A stretch of 64,000 nucleotides of DNA, taken from Clostridiaceae bacterium. Its GTDB lineage: Bacteria; Bacillota; Clostridia; Peptostreptococcales; Natronincolaceae. Shown in pieces: positions 1-8,736 of the stretch. The stretch's first letter is position 1. The number at the start of each line of letters is the position of its first letter. The notes below the pieces were generated by a model, which did no database searches, was not told the origin of the DNA, and saw nothing but the letters and a program-made list of their open reading frames with translations. Both the position numbers and the translations under genes were made by a program. The stretch is from assembly GCA_020832135.1 (NCBI GenBank), contig JAFIFG010000123.1:98449-162448 (forward strand), in the 5' to 3' direction.

Positions 1-744
1 GAAGAGAATATAAGACAGGTGGTAAAGCAGTATGTTAAAAGAGGTAGAGTAGAGGTTTTCATAAGTTATAAAAACCTGGGAGAGAGTGACATAAAGGTGG
101 TTCCCAATGTCACTTTAGCAAATGAATACTTATCTGCATTAAAAAAGATTGAGGACAGCTTAGACATTACTTCTAACATAGAGACGACAACTTTAGCAAG
201 GTTTTCGGATGTGCTACAATTAGAAAAGCAAGAGGAGGATGAAGAGCTGATCTGGAATCTTTTAAAGCAAGGACTTCATGATGCTTTAGAAAACTTGCTT
301 ACTATGCGGGTAAAAGAAGGAGAAAAGCTTAAAGAAGACTTATTGCAAAGACTCAATACATTAGTACAATTATTAGAAAAGATAGAGGATAGAAGTCCAG
401 TAATTGTGACTGCATATAAAGAAAAACTAACAAAACGTATTAAGGAAATACTAGATGAGGATATACAGTTAGATGAACAAAGGATAGCTATGGAAGTAGC
501 ACTGTTTGCCGATAAAAGTAGCATTACAGAGGAAATAGTAAGGTTTAATAGTCATATAAATCAATTTAAAGAAGCTATGGAGGAAGAAACTGTAGGAAGA
601 AAACTAGATTTCTTAATACAGGAGATGAATAGAGAGGTTAATACCATAGGATCTAAAGCAAACGATTTAATTATTTCTAATATTGTAGTAGATATTAAGA
701 GTGAATTAGAAAAAATTCGGGAACAGGTACAAAACATAGAATAG
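1..744 (+). CDS. yicC: YicC/YloC family endoribonuclease, 5' end cut by window
   Basis: The frame is open from the first base, so the gene begins upstream of the window; 247 residues remain of a family usually near 290. The first visible residues (EENIRQVVKQYVKRG, then VEVFISY) are the end of the YicC N-terminal domain. The C-terminal DUF1732 part is complete and carries the family signature GRKLDFLIQEMNREVNTIGSKA. Homologues in E. coli and B. subtilis are reported as endoribonucleases affecting small-RNA and mRNA turnover; that role is taken from the family. It sits directly before remA and gmk, the usual Firmicute order, and is probably co-transcribed with them, with a 12-base gap to the next start. 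A GTG in frame at base 19 is internal and not the real start. Confidence 0.9.
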   Translation, partial: EENIRQVVKQYVKRGRVEVFISYKNLGESDIKVVPNVTLANEYLSALKKIEDSLDITSNIETTTLARFSDVLQLEKQEEDEELIWNLLKQGLHDALENLLTMRVKEGEKLKEDLLQRLNTLVQLLEKIEDRSPVIVTAYKEKLTKRIKEILDEDIQLDEQRIAMEVALFADKSSITEEIVRFNSHINQFKEAMEEETVGRKLDFLIQEMNREVNTIGSKANDLIISNIVVDIKSELEKIREQVQNIE

Positions 745-756
745 GGAGGAATCGTC

Positions 757-1035
757 ATGGGTATAAAATTAATAAATATAGGGTTTGGAAATATTGTATC
801 CGCCAGTAGAATTATAGCTATAGTTAGTCCTGAATCAGCACCAATTAAAAGAATTATACAAGAAGCAAGAGATAGAGGGATGTTAATAGATGCAACCTAT
901 GGAAGACGTACTAGAGCTGTTATTGTAACCGATAGTGATCATATTATTTTATCAGCAGTCCAGCCTGAAACAGTTGGGCAACGATTAAGTAATAAAGATA
1001 AGGATACAACAGAGACGGTAGTTGACGGTGAATAG
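757..1035 (+). CDS. remA: RemA family regulator (DUF370)
   Basis: This 92-residue protein matches RemA over nearly its whole length: [27 protein letters not shown] and the block [20 protein letters not shown] are the conserved segments. In B. subtilis RemA is a DNA-binding activator of biofilm matrix and osmoprotection genes; in Clostridia the targets are largely unknown, so only the family is certain here. The start has a good AGGGAGGA ribosome site. It lies between yicC and gmk, the typical position, in a tight same-strand run that suggests one operon. The last dozen residues are acidic and variable. Confidence 0.93.
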   Translation: MGIKLINIGFGNIVSASRIIAIVSPESAPIKRIIQEARDRGMLIDATYGRRTRAVIVTDSDHIILSAVQPETVGQRLSNKDKDTTETVVDGE

Positions 1036-1055
1036 GTAGGAAAGAGGCGATTGTT

Positions 1056-1661
1056 ATGAAAAACAAAGGGCTATTAGTTGTAGTATCTGGCCCATCGGGA
1101 GCAGGCAAAGGAACCATATGTAAAAGGTTGCTTGAAAAAAATAATGACATTAAAATTTCCGTTTCTACTACCACGAGAGGAGCTAGAGTAGGAGAAGTGG
1201 AGGGAAAAAATTACTTTTTTGTTTCAAAGAATGAATTTCAGGATATGCTAAAGCAGGATGCACTTTTAGAATATGCTAAGGTTTATGATAATTACTATGG
1301 CACACCCAAAAAATACGTGCTAGAAAACCTCGAAAGAGGTAATGATGTTTTATTAGAGATAGATATAGTTGGTGCACTACAGGTTAAAGAAAAATTTAAA
1401 GATGGTGTGTTTATATTTATCCTGCCACCATCCCTAGAGGAATTAAAAAATAGAATCGTAGGGAGGGGCACCGAGAGTGCAAAGGATATTGAAAAGCGAT
1501 ATGGTTGTGCTTTAGAAGAAATTGAACAGGTAATAAAATATGATTATGCAGTGATCAATGATGATATTGAAAGAGCAACAATAGATGTAGAAGGTATTAT
1601 TAAGGCTGAAAAATGTAAGGTTAGTAGAATACATGAAGATATTAAATCAATATTTTATTAG
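1056..1661 (+). CDS. gmk: Guanylate kinase
   Basis: Phosphorylates GMP to GDP with ATP in the cytoplasm, an essential step of GTP supply. The 201-residue protein has the P-loop GPSGAGKGT at about residues 12-20. It has the GMP-binding segment (STTTRGARVGEVEGKNYFF) and the tyrosine-containing stretch YDNYYGTPKKYV. The LEIDIVGALQVK motif and the RGTES/KRY lid region are also present. Its length is normal for the family. It lies 20 bases after remA and 17 before rpoZ, in the standard Firmicute cluster. Confidence 0.97.
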   Translation: MKNKGLLVVVSGPSGAGKGTICKRLLEKNNDIKISVSTTTRGARVGEVEGKNYFFVSKNEFQDMLKQDALLEYAKVYDNYYGTPKKYVLENLERGNDVLLEIDIVGALQVKEKFKDGVFIFILPPSLEELKNRIVGRGTESAKDIEKRYGCALEEIEQVIKYDYAVINDDIERATIDVEGIIKAEKCKVSRIHEDIKSIFY

Positions 1662-1678
1662 ACGAGGAGTGAGTAAAA

Positions 1679-1894
1679 ATGTTATATCCATCAACAAAAG
1701 ATTTAATGAAAAAAGTAGATAGTAGATATACATTAGTGATAGCAGCATCAAAGAGAGCAAGACAATTAATAGATGGTCATGAGCCAATGGTAAAGGCACC
1801 ATTACCAAAACCTGTATCCATAGCTACTGTAGAAATCCTAGAAGATCTGGTAACTTATACCCGTGGAGAAGCAGACGGAAAGGCACAGGACTAA
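1679..1894 (+). CDS. rpoZ: RNA polymerase omega subunit
   Basis: Small 71-residue subunit that helps assemble and stabilise RNA polymerase through the beta' subunit. The conserved N-terminal core VDSRYTLVIAASKRARQL is clear, as is the downstream ATVEILEDLV helix. The position between gmk and coaBC is the normal one. Its stop codon overlaps the coaBC start by one base (TAATG), which implies translational coupling. Confidence 0.95.
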   Translation: MLYPSTKDLMKKVDSRYTLVIAASKRARQLIDGHEPMVKAPLPKPVSIATVEILEDLVTYTRGEADGKAQD

Positions 1895-3084
1895 TGCTAA
1901 AGGAAAAAAAAATTGTGGTGGGAGTGACAGGAGGAGTTGCAGCCTATAAAGCCTGTGATATTGTAAGTAGGCTGAAAAAATTAGGAGCAACTGTGGATGT
2001 TATTATGACTAAATCTGCTATGGAGTTTGTAAAACCCCATACCTTTCAAGCTCTAAGTCAGAATCCCGTTATAACAGAATTGTTTGAAACCCCTAGACAT
2101 TGGGATATAGAGCATATTTCTCTAGCTCAAAAGGCAGATATGATTTTGATTGCTCCAGCTACAGCTAACATTATAGGCAAAGTAGCAAATGGTATTGCTG
2201 ATGATATGCTATCAACAACGATTATGGCATCAACAGCAAAAATTGTATTTGCACCTGCTATGAATACGAAGATGTATGAGAATCCGATTCATCAGACGAA
2301 TATGGATAAATTAAAGGCTTTAGGATATAGTTTTATATCTCCACAATCAGGAAGATTAGCCTGTGGAGATATTGGAACTGGGAAGTTGGCAGATGTAGAT
2401 ACGATAATAGACTATGTTTTAGCTAGTCGCCATGAAAAAAAGGATTTGGAGGGTAAGCGTATTTTAATAACTGCAGGTCCTACTGTGGAGACAATAGATC
2501 CTGTAAGGTTTATTACCAACCACTCAAGTGGGAAAATGGGCTATGCCTTAGCTGAAGCTGCTAGTAATAGGGGTGCTCTTGTAACACTGGTTTCTGGTCC
2601 AACAAAGCTTCAACCGCCACCGAAGGTAGAGTTTATACCCATAAAAAGCACTTTAGATATGTATAATGCTGTCATGAAAAGGTTTCAGCAACAGGATATT
2701 GTTATTAAAGCAGCAGCGGTAGCGGATTACCGTCCGGAAAATTCAGCCGATATAAAAATAAAAAAGCAGGATGGAGATTTGACATTAACATTAGTAAGAA
2801 ATCCTGATATTTTACAAGAGTTAGGAAAAATAAAGCAGGATAAAGTATTAGTAGGATTTGCAGCAGAAACCAATAACATAGTGGAGTATGCAAAGGCTAA
2901 GGTTCAAAAGAAAAACTTGGACTTTATTGTTGCCAATGATATTACTCAGCAGGGAGCAGGATTTGGAGTAGATACAAACATCGTCTATTTTATAGATAAA
3001 GCAGGTAATATAGTAAAAATGGATAAATCCTCTAAGTCAGAAATAGCTCATAATATTTTAAATAAAGCAAAAGAATTTTTGTAA
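1894..3084 (+). CDS. coaBC: Bifunctional phosphopantothenoylcysteine decarboxylase / phosphopantothenate-cysteine ligase
   Basis: Carries out two consecutive steps of coenzyme A synthesis. The N-terminal CoaC flavoprotein half (about residues 1-180) has GVTGGVAAYKACDIV and the active-site loop PAMNTKMYENP near residue 120. The C-terminal CoaB half begins near 187 with ITAGPTVETIDPVRFITN and contains KAAAVADYRP near 271, a nucleotide-binding and dimer segment. The 396-residue length matches full fusions. Translation is coupled to rpoZ by a TAATG overlap. coaD, for a later step of the same pathway, lies about 19 kb downstream. A hairpin follows the stop codon. Confidence 0.96.
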   Translation: MLKEKKIVVGVTGGVAAYKACDIVSRLKKLGATVDVIMTKSAMEFVKPHTFQALSQNPVITELFETPRHWDIEHISLAQKADMILIAPATANIIGKVANGIADDMLSTTIMASTAKIVFAPAMNTKMYENPIHQTNMDKLKALGYSFISPQSGRLACGDIGTGKLADVDTIIDYVLASRHEKKDLEGKRILITAGPTVETIDPVRFITNHSSGKMGYALAEAASNRGALVTLVSGPTKLQPPPKVEFIPIKSTLDMYNAVMKRFQQQDIVIKAAAVADYRPENSADIKIKKQDGDLTLTLVRNPDILQELGKIKQDKVLVGFAAETNNIVEYAKAKVQKKNLDFIVANDITQQGAGFGVDTNIVYFIDKAGNIVKMDKSSKSEIAHNILNKAKEFL

Positions 3085-3090
3085 AATACA

Positions 3091-3134
3091 AACCTGTATC
3101 TTGAAAATGATGCAGGTTCTATTATTGTTATTTT
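3091..3134 (+). terminator. Probable intrinsic terminator after coaBC
   Basis: A 10-base stem (AACCTGTATC paired with GATGCAGGTT, one G-U pair) with an 8-base loop is followed by a T-rich but interrupted tail. It would end the yicC-coaBC transcript before priA. Confidence 0.6.
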
Positions 3135-3138
3135 ACCA

Positions 3139-3167
3139 TTTTTATTCACTTTTAAATTTGATATAAT
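3139..3167 (+). promoter_or_regulatory. Candidate promoter for priA
   Basis: A perfect -10 box TATAAT (3162-3167) lies 37 bases before the priA start and just after the coaBC terminator. The region 17 bases upstream is only T-rich (TTTTTA), so the -35 is weak. Confidence 0.35.
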
Positions 3168-3203
3168 AGACAGGGAATGAATAGCATCAGGAGGTGATGA
3201 GAT

Positions 3204-5687
3204 ATGAAGGAAGTTTATATTGCTCAGGTTATTGTAAATCATAATAGTGGACAGACGGATAAAATATTTGATTATAAAGTTCCTGAACATCTACTGGAGA
3301 CTATTCAGGAGGGTATGAGGGTATTGGTGTCCTTTGGTCGAGGCAACAAAAAATTAGAGGCCTATATATTAAATATTAAAGTAGAAAAGGAACCAGCATA
3401 TAGGTTAAAGGAAATATTATACCCTATAGACGATAAGCCTATTTTAGATAAAAGGCAAATAAAAATGATAGTTTGGTTGAAAAATAAATATTTATGTAAA
3501 TATGTTGAAGCAATTCAATGTGTTTTACCATCTGGAATTGTTAATAAAGAAAAAAGGTCTATATCTTTAATAGTGGAAAACTGGAAATGTATAGTAGGGA
3601 AAAATTCCAGTATACAGATAGAAATCTTACATGTGTTGATGGAACTAGGAGGTAAGGCTACCTTAGAAAACTTATATAGCAAAATACCTAAAAAAGATCT
3701 TAATCAGCCTATTAAACGCTTGGAAGAAAAGAATATTATAAAAATAGACTATGAAATAACTGCTAAAGTAAAAATCAAGACAGAAAGATATGTAAAGATA
3801 GCTGTAGAGGACAAAGCATTTGAGAATGCACTAGAGGACTTGAAAAATGCTAAAAGACAAAAAGAAATTTTGCTGTTTTTAAAGCAACATAAGGAATGTT
3901 TGGTATCAGAAGTGTTGGAATTATTAAAGGTTACTAGGGCACCATTAAGTGCACTAGAAGTTAAGGGTTATATTGAGTTTGCAGAGAAGGAACAAAAAAG
4001 AGATCCTTTTAAAAATATTTCTTTTAAGGAGTTCCCTAAGCTAAGCCCCAATATAGAGCAGCAAAATGTTATATCTCAGATAGAAGAAACAATAGAAAGT
4101 GAAAAACACGATACATTTTTAATACATGGTGTAACTGGCAGTGGAAAAACGGAAATCTATTTACAGTTAATAGAAGCGGTTAAAAAAATAGGCAAGCAAG
4201 GAATTATTCTTGTGCCTGAGATAGCTCTTACACCACAAACGGTAGAAAGATTTTATGGTAGATTTGGTAACGGAATAGCAGTACTACATAGTAATCTTTC
4301 AGAGGGAGAAAGATTCGATGAATGGCGAAAAATTGCTGAAGGCAAGGTAGATATTGTTATAGGTGCTAGGTCTGCAATCTTTGCTCCTTTAAAAAAACTT
4401 GGTATTATTATTATTGATGAAGAGCATGAACACACCTACAAATCTGAAATAAACCCTAAATATCATGCTGTAGAGGTGGCACAGTACCGCGGCCAGCAGG
4501 AAAATGCAGTTGTAGTATTAGGTTCAGCTACTCCCTCCATAGAAAGTTATTATAAGGTGGAGAAAGAAGAGGTTACATTATTTACATTACATAAAAGAGC
4601 CACGAATGCTACTATGCCAGAAGTGGAAATTGTTGATATGACAGAAGAACTAAACAGTGGAAACAAAGGTATGTTAAGCAGAAGTTTATTTCATGCTGTA
4701 GAGGAAAATATAAAGAATAAAAAGCAAACGATATTATTTTTAAATAGAAGAGGTTATTCTACATTTATCTCATGTCGTCAATGTGGCTATGTAGTGAAAT
4801 GTAACAACTGCGACATTACTATGACATACCATCGAACTATGAAGCATGTGCAATGTCATTATTGTGGAGAAAAAAAGGAAAAACCACAAATATGTCCTGA
4901 TTGTGAGAGTGATCACATAAACTTTTTTGGAGCAGGGACACAAAAAATAGAGGATATGATAGCTGAATATTTTCCAGATGCTATTATTGGTAGAATGGAT
5001 ATGGACACCACCTCTATCAAAGGATCTCACCAAAGAATTTTAGAGAAATTCAAAAGAGGAGATATGGATATTCTAGTGGGGACACAAATGATTTCTAAGG
5101 GATTGGATTTTCCTAATGTAACTTTAGTTGGTATAATAGCAGCGGATTCCACCTTGAATTTACCGGATTTCAGAGCATCGGAAAAAACTTTTCAATTAGT
5201 AACCCAGGTATCTGGCCGGTCTGGTAGGGGTAAGGATAAGGGCAAAGTTATACTACAAACCTATAATCCTGATCATTATAGTATCCAAGCGGCATCACAA
5301 CATCATTACCATCAATTTTATAGCGAAGAAATAAATCTTAGAAAAGCATTTGATTACCCACCTTTTACACAATTAATTAATATAAACTTCAGTGGGAAAA
5401 ATGAAAAAGAAGTTTACAGTATTTCACAAAAAATTGCAAATAATATAAAATATATATTGAGTAATAAAGGACATAGTCATCATGATGATATCATTATGGG
5501 ACCAAACCCCGCTATCATTGCAAAAGTCAATGAAAGGTATAGGTATCAAATACTATTAAAAAGCCATGGGGTTGACTTTTTATTATTAAAATCTATTGTA
5601 AAATATTTATTAATAGATAACAGACAAAAAACAATACCTTCATCTATTATATTAAGTATCGATATAAACCCATTTCATATGATGTAG
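3204..5687 (+). CDS. priA: Primosomal protein N', replication restart helicase
   Basis: A DNA helicase that recognises stalled forks and reloads the replicative helicase. The 827-residue protein has a 3'-DNA-binding N-terminal domain and Walker A GVTGSGKTEIYLQ near residue 310. The DEEH box is near 405. Eight cysteines in a zinc-binding insert (CRQCGY, CNNC, CHYC, CPDC; about residues 524-568) and the C-terminal helicase motifs GTQMISKGLDF and SGRSGRG follow. All expected motifs are present. The AGGAGGTGATGAG ribosome site supports the ATG at 3204. It is followed closely by def and fmt, the widespread priA-def-fmt arrangement. Confidence 0.96.
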   Translation: MKEVYIAQVIVNHNSGQTDKIFDYKVPEHLLETIQEGMRVLVSFGRGNKKLEAYILNIKVEKEPAYRLKEILYPIDDKPILDKRQIKMIVWLKNKYLCKYVEAIQCVLPSGIVNKEKRSISLIVENWKCIVGKNSSIQIEILHVLMELGGKATLENLYSKIPKKDLNQPIKRLEEKNIIKIDYEITAKVKIKTERYVKIAVEDKAFENALEDLKNAKRQKEILLFLKQHKECLVSEVLELLKVTRAPLSALEVKGYIEFAEKEQKRDPFKNISFKEFPKLSPNIEQQNVISQIEETIESEKHDTFLIHGVTGSGKTEIYLQLIEAVKKIGKQGIILVPEIALTPQTVERFYGRFGNGIAVLHSNLSEGERFDEWRKIAEGKVDIVIGARSAIFAPLKKLGIIIIDEEHEHTYKSEINPKYHAVEVAQYRGQQENAVVVLGSATPSIESYYKVEKEEVTLFTLHKRATNATMPEVEIVDMTEELNSGNKGMLSRSLFHAVEENIKNKKQTILFLNRRGYSTFISCRQCGYVVKCNNCDITMTYHRTMKHVQCHYCGEKKEKPQICPDCESDHINFFGAGTQKIEDMIAEYFPDAIIGRMDMDTTSIKGSHQRILEKFKRGDMDILVGTQMISKGLDFPNVTLVGIIAADSTLNLPDFRASEKTFQLVTQVSGRSGRGKDKGKVILQTYNPDHYSIQAASQHHYHQFYSEEINLRKAFDYPPFTQLININFSGKNEKEVYSISQKIANNIKYILSNKGHSHHDDIIMGPNPAIIAKVNERYRYQILLKSHGVDFLLLKSIVKYLLIDNRQKTIPSSIILSIDINPFHMM

Positions 5688-5724
5688 GTAATAGGTGAAA
5701 CAAATCACTGGAGGAGGAAAAAAT

Positions 5725-6168
5725 ATGGCTATTAGAATAATTAGAAAAGATAATGATCCGATTTTAAGGAAGGTATCAAAACCAGCAGAAAAAATCGACT
5801 CTAAAATCCATATCTTATTAGATGATATGACGGAAACAATGCATCATGCAGATGGAGTTGGATTGGCAGCACCCCAAATAGGCATCTTAAAAAGAGCTAT
5901 CGTAATCGATATTGGAGAGGGTTTAATAGAATTGATTAATCCTGAGATTATAGAACAATCTGGTAAACAATGTGATGTTGAAGGTTGCTTGAGTCTTCCA
6001 GGGGAAAGTGGAAATGTAGTGCGACCTGAAAAAGTAGTGGTGAAGGGTCTTAATAGAAAAGGAGACGAAGTCACAGTAGAGGCATGGGATTTGCTAGCTA
6101 GGGTATTATGTCATGAAATAGATCATTTGAACGGTATATTATTTACGGATAAAATTCAAGATAAGTAG
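5725..6168 (+). CDS. def: Peptide deformylase
   Basis: Removes the formyl group from the N-terminal methionine of new proteins, using a metal ion. The three family motifs are intact: [10 protein letters not shown] (about residues 43-52), EGCLSLPG (near 86) and the metal-binding HEIDHLNG (near 131). I use the ATG at 5725 because a strong GGAGGAGG site lies 8 bases before it and the protein then starts MAIRIIRK, as family members do. A GTG at 5695 would add ten residues that look non-coding. Length 147 residues, typical of type 1 enzymes. Confidence 0.95.
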   Translation: MAIRIIRKDNDPILRKVSKPAEKIDSKIHILLDDMTETMHHADGVGLAAPQIGILKRAIVIDIGEGLIELINPEIIEQSGKQCDVEGCLSLPGESGNVVRPEKVVVKGLNRKGDEVTVEAWDLLARVLCHEIDHLNGILFTDKIQDK

Positions 6169-6179
6169 AGGTGATAGCA

Positions 6180-7112
6180 TTGAAAATAGTTTTTATGGGT
6201 ACACCAGACTTTGCGGTACCTTCTTTAGAAGTTTTAATAGAAGGTAAGTATGACATAAAGGGAGTTTTTACACAACCAGATAGACCGAAAGGTAGAGGAA
6301 AAAAACTGGCAGTACCTCCTGTAAAACAAAAAGCTTTAGAGCATAGTATAGAAGTATACCAACCTAAAACTCTAAAAGACCCAGAAATAGTGGGGGCTTT
6401 AAAAGCTATGGCACCGGATGTTGTTGTTGTAGTGGCCTATGGTCAAATATTAACAAAGGAAATATTAGATATACCAACTTTAGGTTGTATTAATGTTCAT
6501 GCTTCTCTGTTACCTAAATATAGAGGTGCCGGACCTATTCAATGGGCTATTATAAATGGAGAAAAGACGACAGGCATAACGACTATGCATATGGATGTTG
6601 GTTTAGATACAGGAGATATGATTTTAAAGGAATCAATTGATATAGGTGAGAATGAAACTGCAGGTGAACTTCATGATAGATTAGCAAAGCTAGGTGGAGA
6701 GGTTTTGGGGGAAACCTTAACCAAAATTAAAAGTGGTACAGCCCCTAGAGTGAAACAGGATGATCATCAATTCTCTTATGCTCCTATGTTAAACAAAGCA
6801 TTAGGCATGATTAATTGGCATAAAACAGCAGATGAAATTCATAATCTAATAAGAGGGACAATACCGTGGCCTATGGCTTACACCACTTATTTAGGTAATA
6901 TTATGAAAATTTGGAAGAGCACAGTTGAAAAAAACAACAAGCAGTATAAGCCAGGAGAAGTTGTTGATATAACCAAAGATAAAATTTATGTAGCTACAGG
7001 GAAAGATCTGCTGATTATAGAAAAATTGCAATTCAGTGGAGGTAAGCCTTTAGAAGTTAAACAATACTTAGTTGGCAATACAATAGATAAACAAGTAGTA
7101 CTAGGTGAATAA
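6180..7112 (+). CDS. fmt: Methionyl-tRNA formyltransferase
   Basis: Formylates initiator Met-tRNA using 10-formyltetrahydrofolate, the partner reaction of Def. The start is taken as TTG at 6180 (MKIVFMGTPDFAVPSLEVL). The ribosome site GAGGTGA lies five bases upstream, and family members begin exactly there; the GTG at 6171 lies within that site. The catalytic and folate region NVHASLLPKYRGAGPIQWAI is near residues 106-125, followed by MDVGLDTGDM. The 310-residue length is normal. It follows def by 11 bases. Confidence 0.95.
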   Translation: MKIVFMGTPDFAVPSLEVLIEGKYDIKGVFTQPDRPKGRGKKLAVPPVKQKALEHSIEVYQPKTLKDPEIVGALKAMAPDVVVVVAYGQILTKEILDIPTLGCINVHASLLPKYRGAGPIQWAIINGEKTTGITTMHMDVGLDTGDMILKESIDIGENETAGELHDRLAKLGGEVLGETLTKIKSGTAPRVKQDDHQFSYAPMLNKALGMINWHKTADEIHNLIRGTIPWPMAYTTYLGNIMKIWKSTVEKNNKQYKPGEVVDITKDKIYVATGKDLLIIEKLQFSGGKPLEVKQYLVGNTIDKQVVLGE

Positions 7113-7113
7113 T

Positions 7114-7887
7114 ATGGAAATAGACAGAAAATTTTACGGCAATAATTCCCATAAAATGTTTACTTTTCTATTAATGATTATGTTGACTTTTGTTTTGGCA
7201 ATTTCAGCGATTTTATTTTATCTAGCCTCTAAGGAGAGTCCCTTGCTATATCAAGTAATTATAATGGGTAGTACAATATTTTTGTCAGTAATAGCTATGT
7301 TAATTCTATTAACTATTTTTGCACTTATGTTATTATGGTATAATAAAAAAATACCTCGTATTATTAAAGTTATCATGGAGATATCTATTAATACATCTTA
7401 TCCCATCATAATGACTTTAGGACAATTATTAAAATATGATAAAAATACTATTAGAGGAGCCTATACCAATTTGAACAATCAATTGGTACTAAGCACAAAA
7501 TATAGTGTAGCAGGAGAAAATATATTGATTCTAACTCCCCACTGTATTCAAAAATCCTTCTGTCCTCATAAGATTACTACAGATGTTTATAATTGTAAAA
7601 GATGCAGTTTGTGCAATGTAGATAAGTTACTTGAATTTAGAGAAAAATATGGGGTGCATTTTAATATTGTTACAGGTGGAACATTAGCAAGAAAGATGAT
7701 TGTGGATATAAGACCCAAAGCTATTATAGCCATCGCCTGTGAACGAGATTTATTAAGTGGTTTAATGGATGTAAAAAAAGTTCCAATATTAGCTATTGTT
7801 AATAAAAGGCCAGAAGGACCCTGTGTTAACACACATGTAGATTTAAAAGAAGTGGAAAAAGCAATATTACATTTCATAAAGGAGTGA
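7114..7887 (+). CDS. DUF116 family membrane-anchored cysteine-rich protein
   Basis: Function unknown. Two hydrophobic segments near the N-terminus (about residues 13-36 and 46-75) would anchor it in the membrane. The cytoplasmic part has a cysteine-rich region from about residue 142 (HCIQKSFCPHK, then NCKRCSLCNVDKL) and another cysteine near 209 (ACERDLLSG). This pattern defines DUF116 and suggests a bound metal or iron-sulfur centre, which is inference. ATG at 7114 is chosen because AGGTGA lies five bases before it; it overlaps no fmt codon. The gene sits between fmt and a zinc peptidase gene, six bases from the latter, so the three are probably one operon. Confidence 0.8.
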   Translation: MEIDRKFYGNNSHKMFTFLLMIMLTFVLAISAILFYLASKESPLLYQVIIMGSTIFLSVIAMLILLTIFALMLLWYNKKIPRIIKVIMEISINTSYPIIMTLGQLLKYDKNTIRGAYTNLNNQLVLSTKYSVAGENILILTPHCIQKSFCPHKITTDVYNCKRCSLCNVDKLLEFREKYGVHFNIVTGGTLARKMIVDIRPKAIIAIACERDLLSGLMDVKKVPILAIVNKRPEGPCVNTHVDLKEVEKAILHFIKE

Positions 7888-7893
7888 TGAAAT

Positions 7894-8577
7894 ATGTATT
7901 TTATGCCTTTTGACTCAACTATTATCATTTTATTACCAGCAATTATGTTTGCTATGTATGCTCAAAGTCAGGTAAAGAGCACCTTTAATAAATATTTAAG
8001 GGTTTCAACCCGTAAAGGGTACTCAGGGTACGATGTGGCGAGAACTCTACTGGATCAGAACGGTTTAAGGGATGTGCCGATAGAAATGGCCCGTGGACAC
8101 TTATCAGATCATTATGATCCAAGGGGTAGAGTTTTAAGATTATCGAATGAGGTATATCGTGGGAGTTCTGTTGCCTCCGTCAGTGTTGCAGCCCACGAGG
8201 TAGGCCATGCTATACAGCATGCAAACGGATATGTTCCATTAACCTTCAGAAATGCTATTTTTCCTATAGCGAGTTTTGGTTCCTCGGCGGCATGGTTCTT
8301 TGTGATAGCAGGGTTTTTGTTTGCACCGCCCTTATTAGATGTTGGTATTTTGCTGTATACAGCAGCGGTATTGTTCCAGGTAGTAACCTTACCAGTAGAA
8401 TTTAATGCCAGCAGTAGAGCTTTAAGACTTTTAGATACTAATGGTTTTATTTCAACTGAAGAGTATAAACCTGCACAAAAAGTTTTGAAAGCAGCAGCAC
8501 TAACTTATGTAGCTGCAATGGCAACAGCGGTGGCACAATTACTTAGACTTATTGTTTTAAGAAATAGAAGGAATTAG
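7894..8577 (+). CDS. YugP-type membrane zinc metallopeptidase
   Basis: The 227-residue protein has the zinc-protease motif HEVGHAIQH near residue 102. It has an N-terminal membrane segment and further hydrophobic stretches near 125-175, matching the neutral zinc metallopeptidase family (Zn_peptidase_2) that includes B. subtilis YugP. The signature RGHLSDHYDPR before the zinc site and VEFNASSRAL after it are also typical. The physiological substrate is unknown. A GGAGTGATGAA ribosome site precedes the ATG, and a terminator hairpin follows, closing the operon that includes fmt and the DUF116 gene. Confidence 0.85.
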   Translation: MYFMPFDSTIIILLPAIMFAMYAQSQVKSTFNKYLRVSTRKGYSGYDVARTLLDQNGLRDVPIEMARGHLSDHYDPRGRVLRLSNEVYRGSSVASVSVAAHEVGHAIQHANGYVPLTFRNAIFPIASFGSSAAWFFVIAGFLFAPPLLDVGILLYTAAVLFQVVTLPVEFNASSRALRLLDTNGFISTEEYKPAQKVLKAAALTYVAAMATAVAQLLRLIVLRNRRN

Positions 8578-8578
8578 T

Positions 8579-8606
8579 AAAGGCGTGCAAGCGCCTTTAT
8601 TTATTT
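8579..8606 (+). terminator. Intrinsic terminator after the zinc peptidase gene
   Basis: A 7-base stem AAAGGCG / CGCCTTT with a 6-base loop begins directly after the stop codon and is followed by ATTTATTT. Confidence 0.75.
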
Positions 8607-8736
8607 GGGTAGAATAAAATGAGACTTATTTTAAGGATGCAGTGTTTGATCTCTCGCTTAGATAAGCGAAAGGTTTAGCAATACATCTAAGGGGAAAGGA
8701 TATTATGTATAATAATAAAAATAGGAGGTAGCAGCA

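Noticed and set aside
8619..8678. 19-codon frame and small hairpin before rsmB as a leader peptide
   Set aside because: There is no good ribosome site and no run of regulatory codons; the hairpin (8654-8669) has a stem of only six bases.
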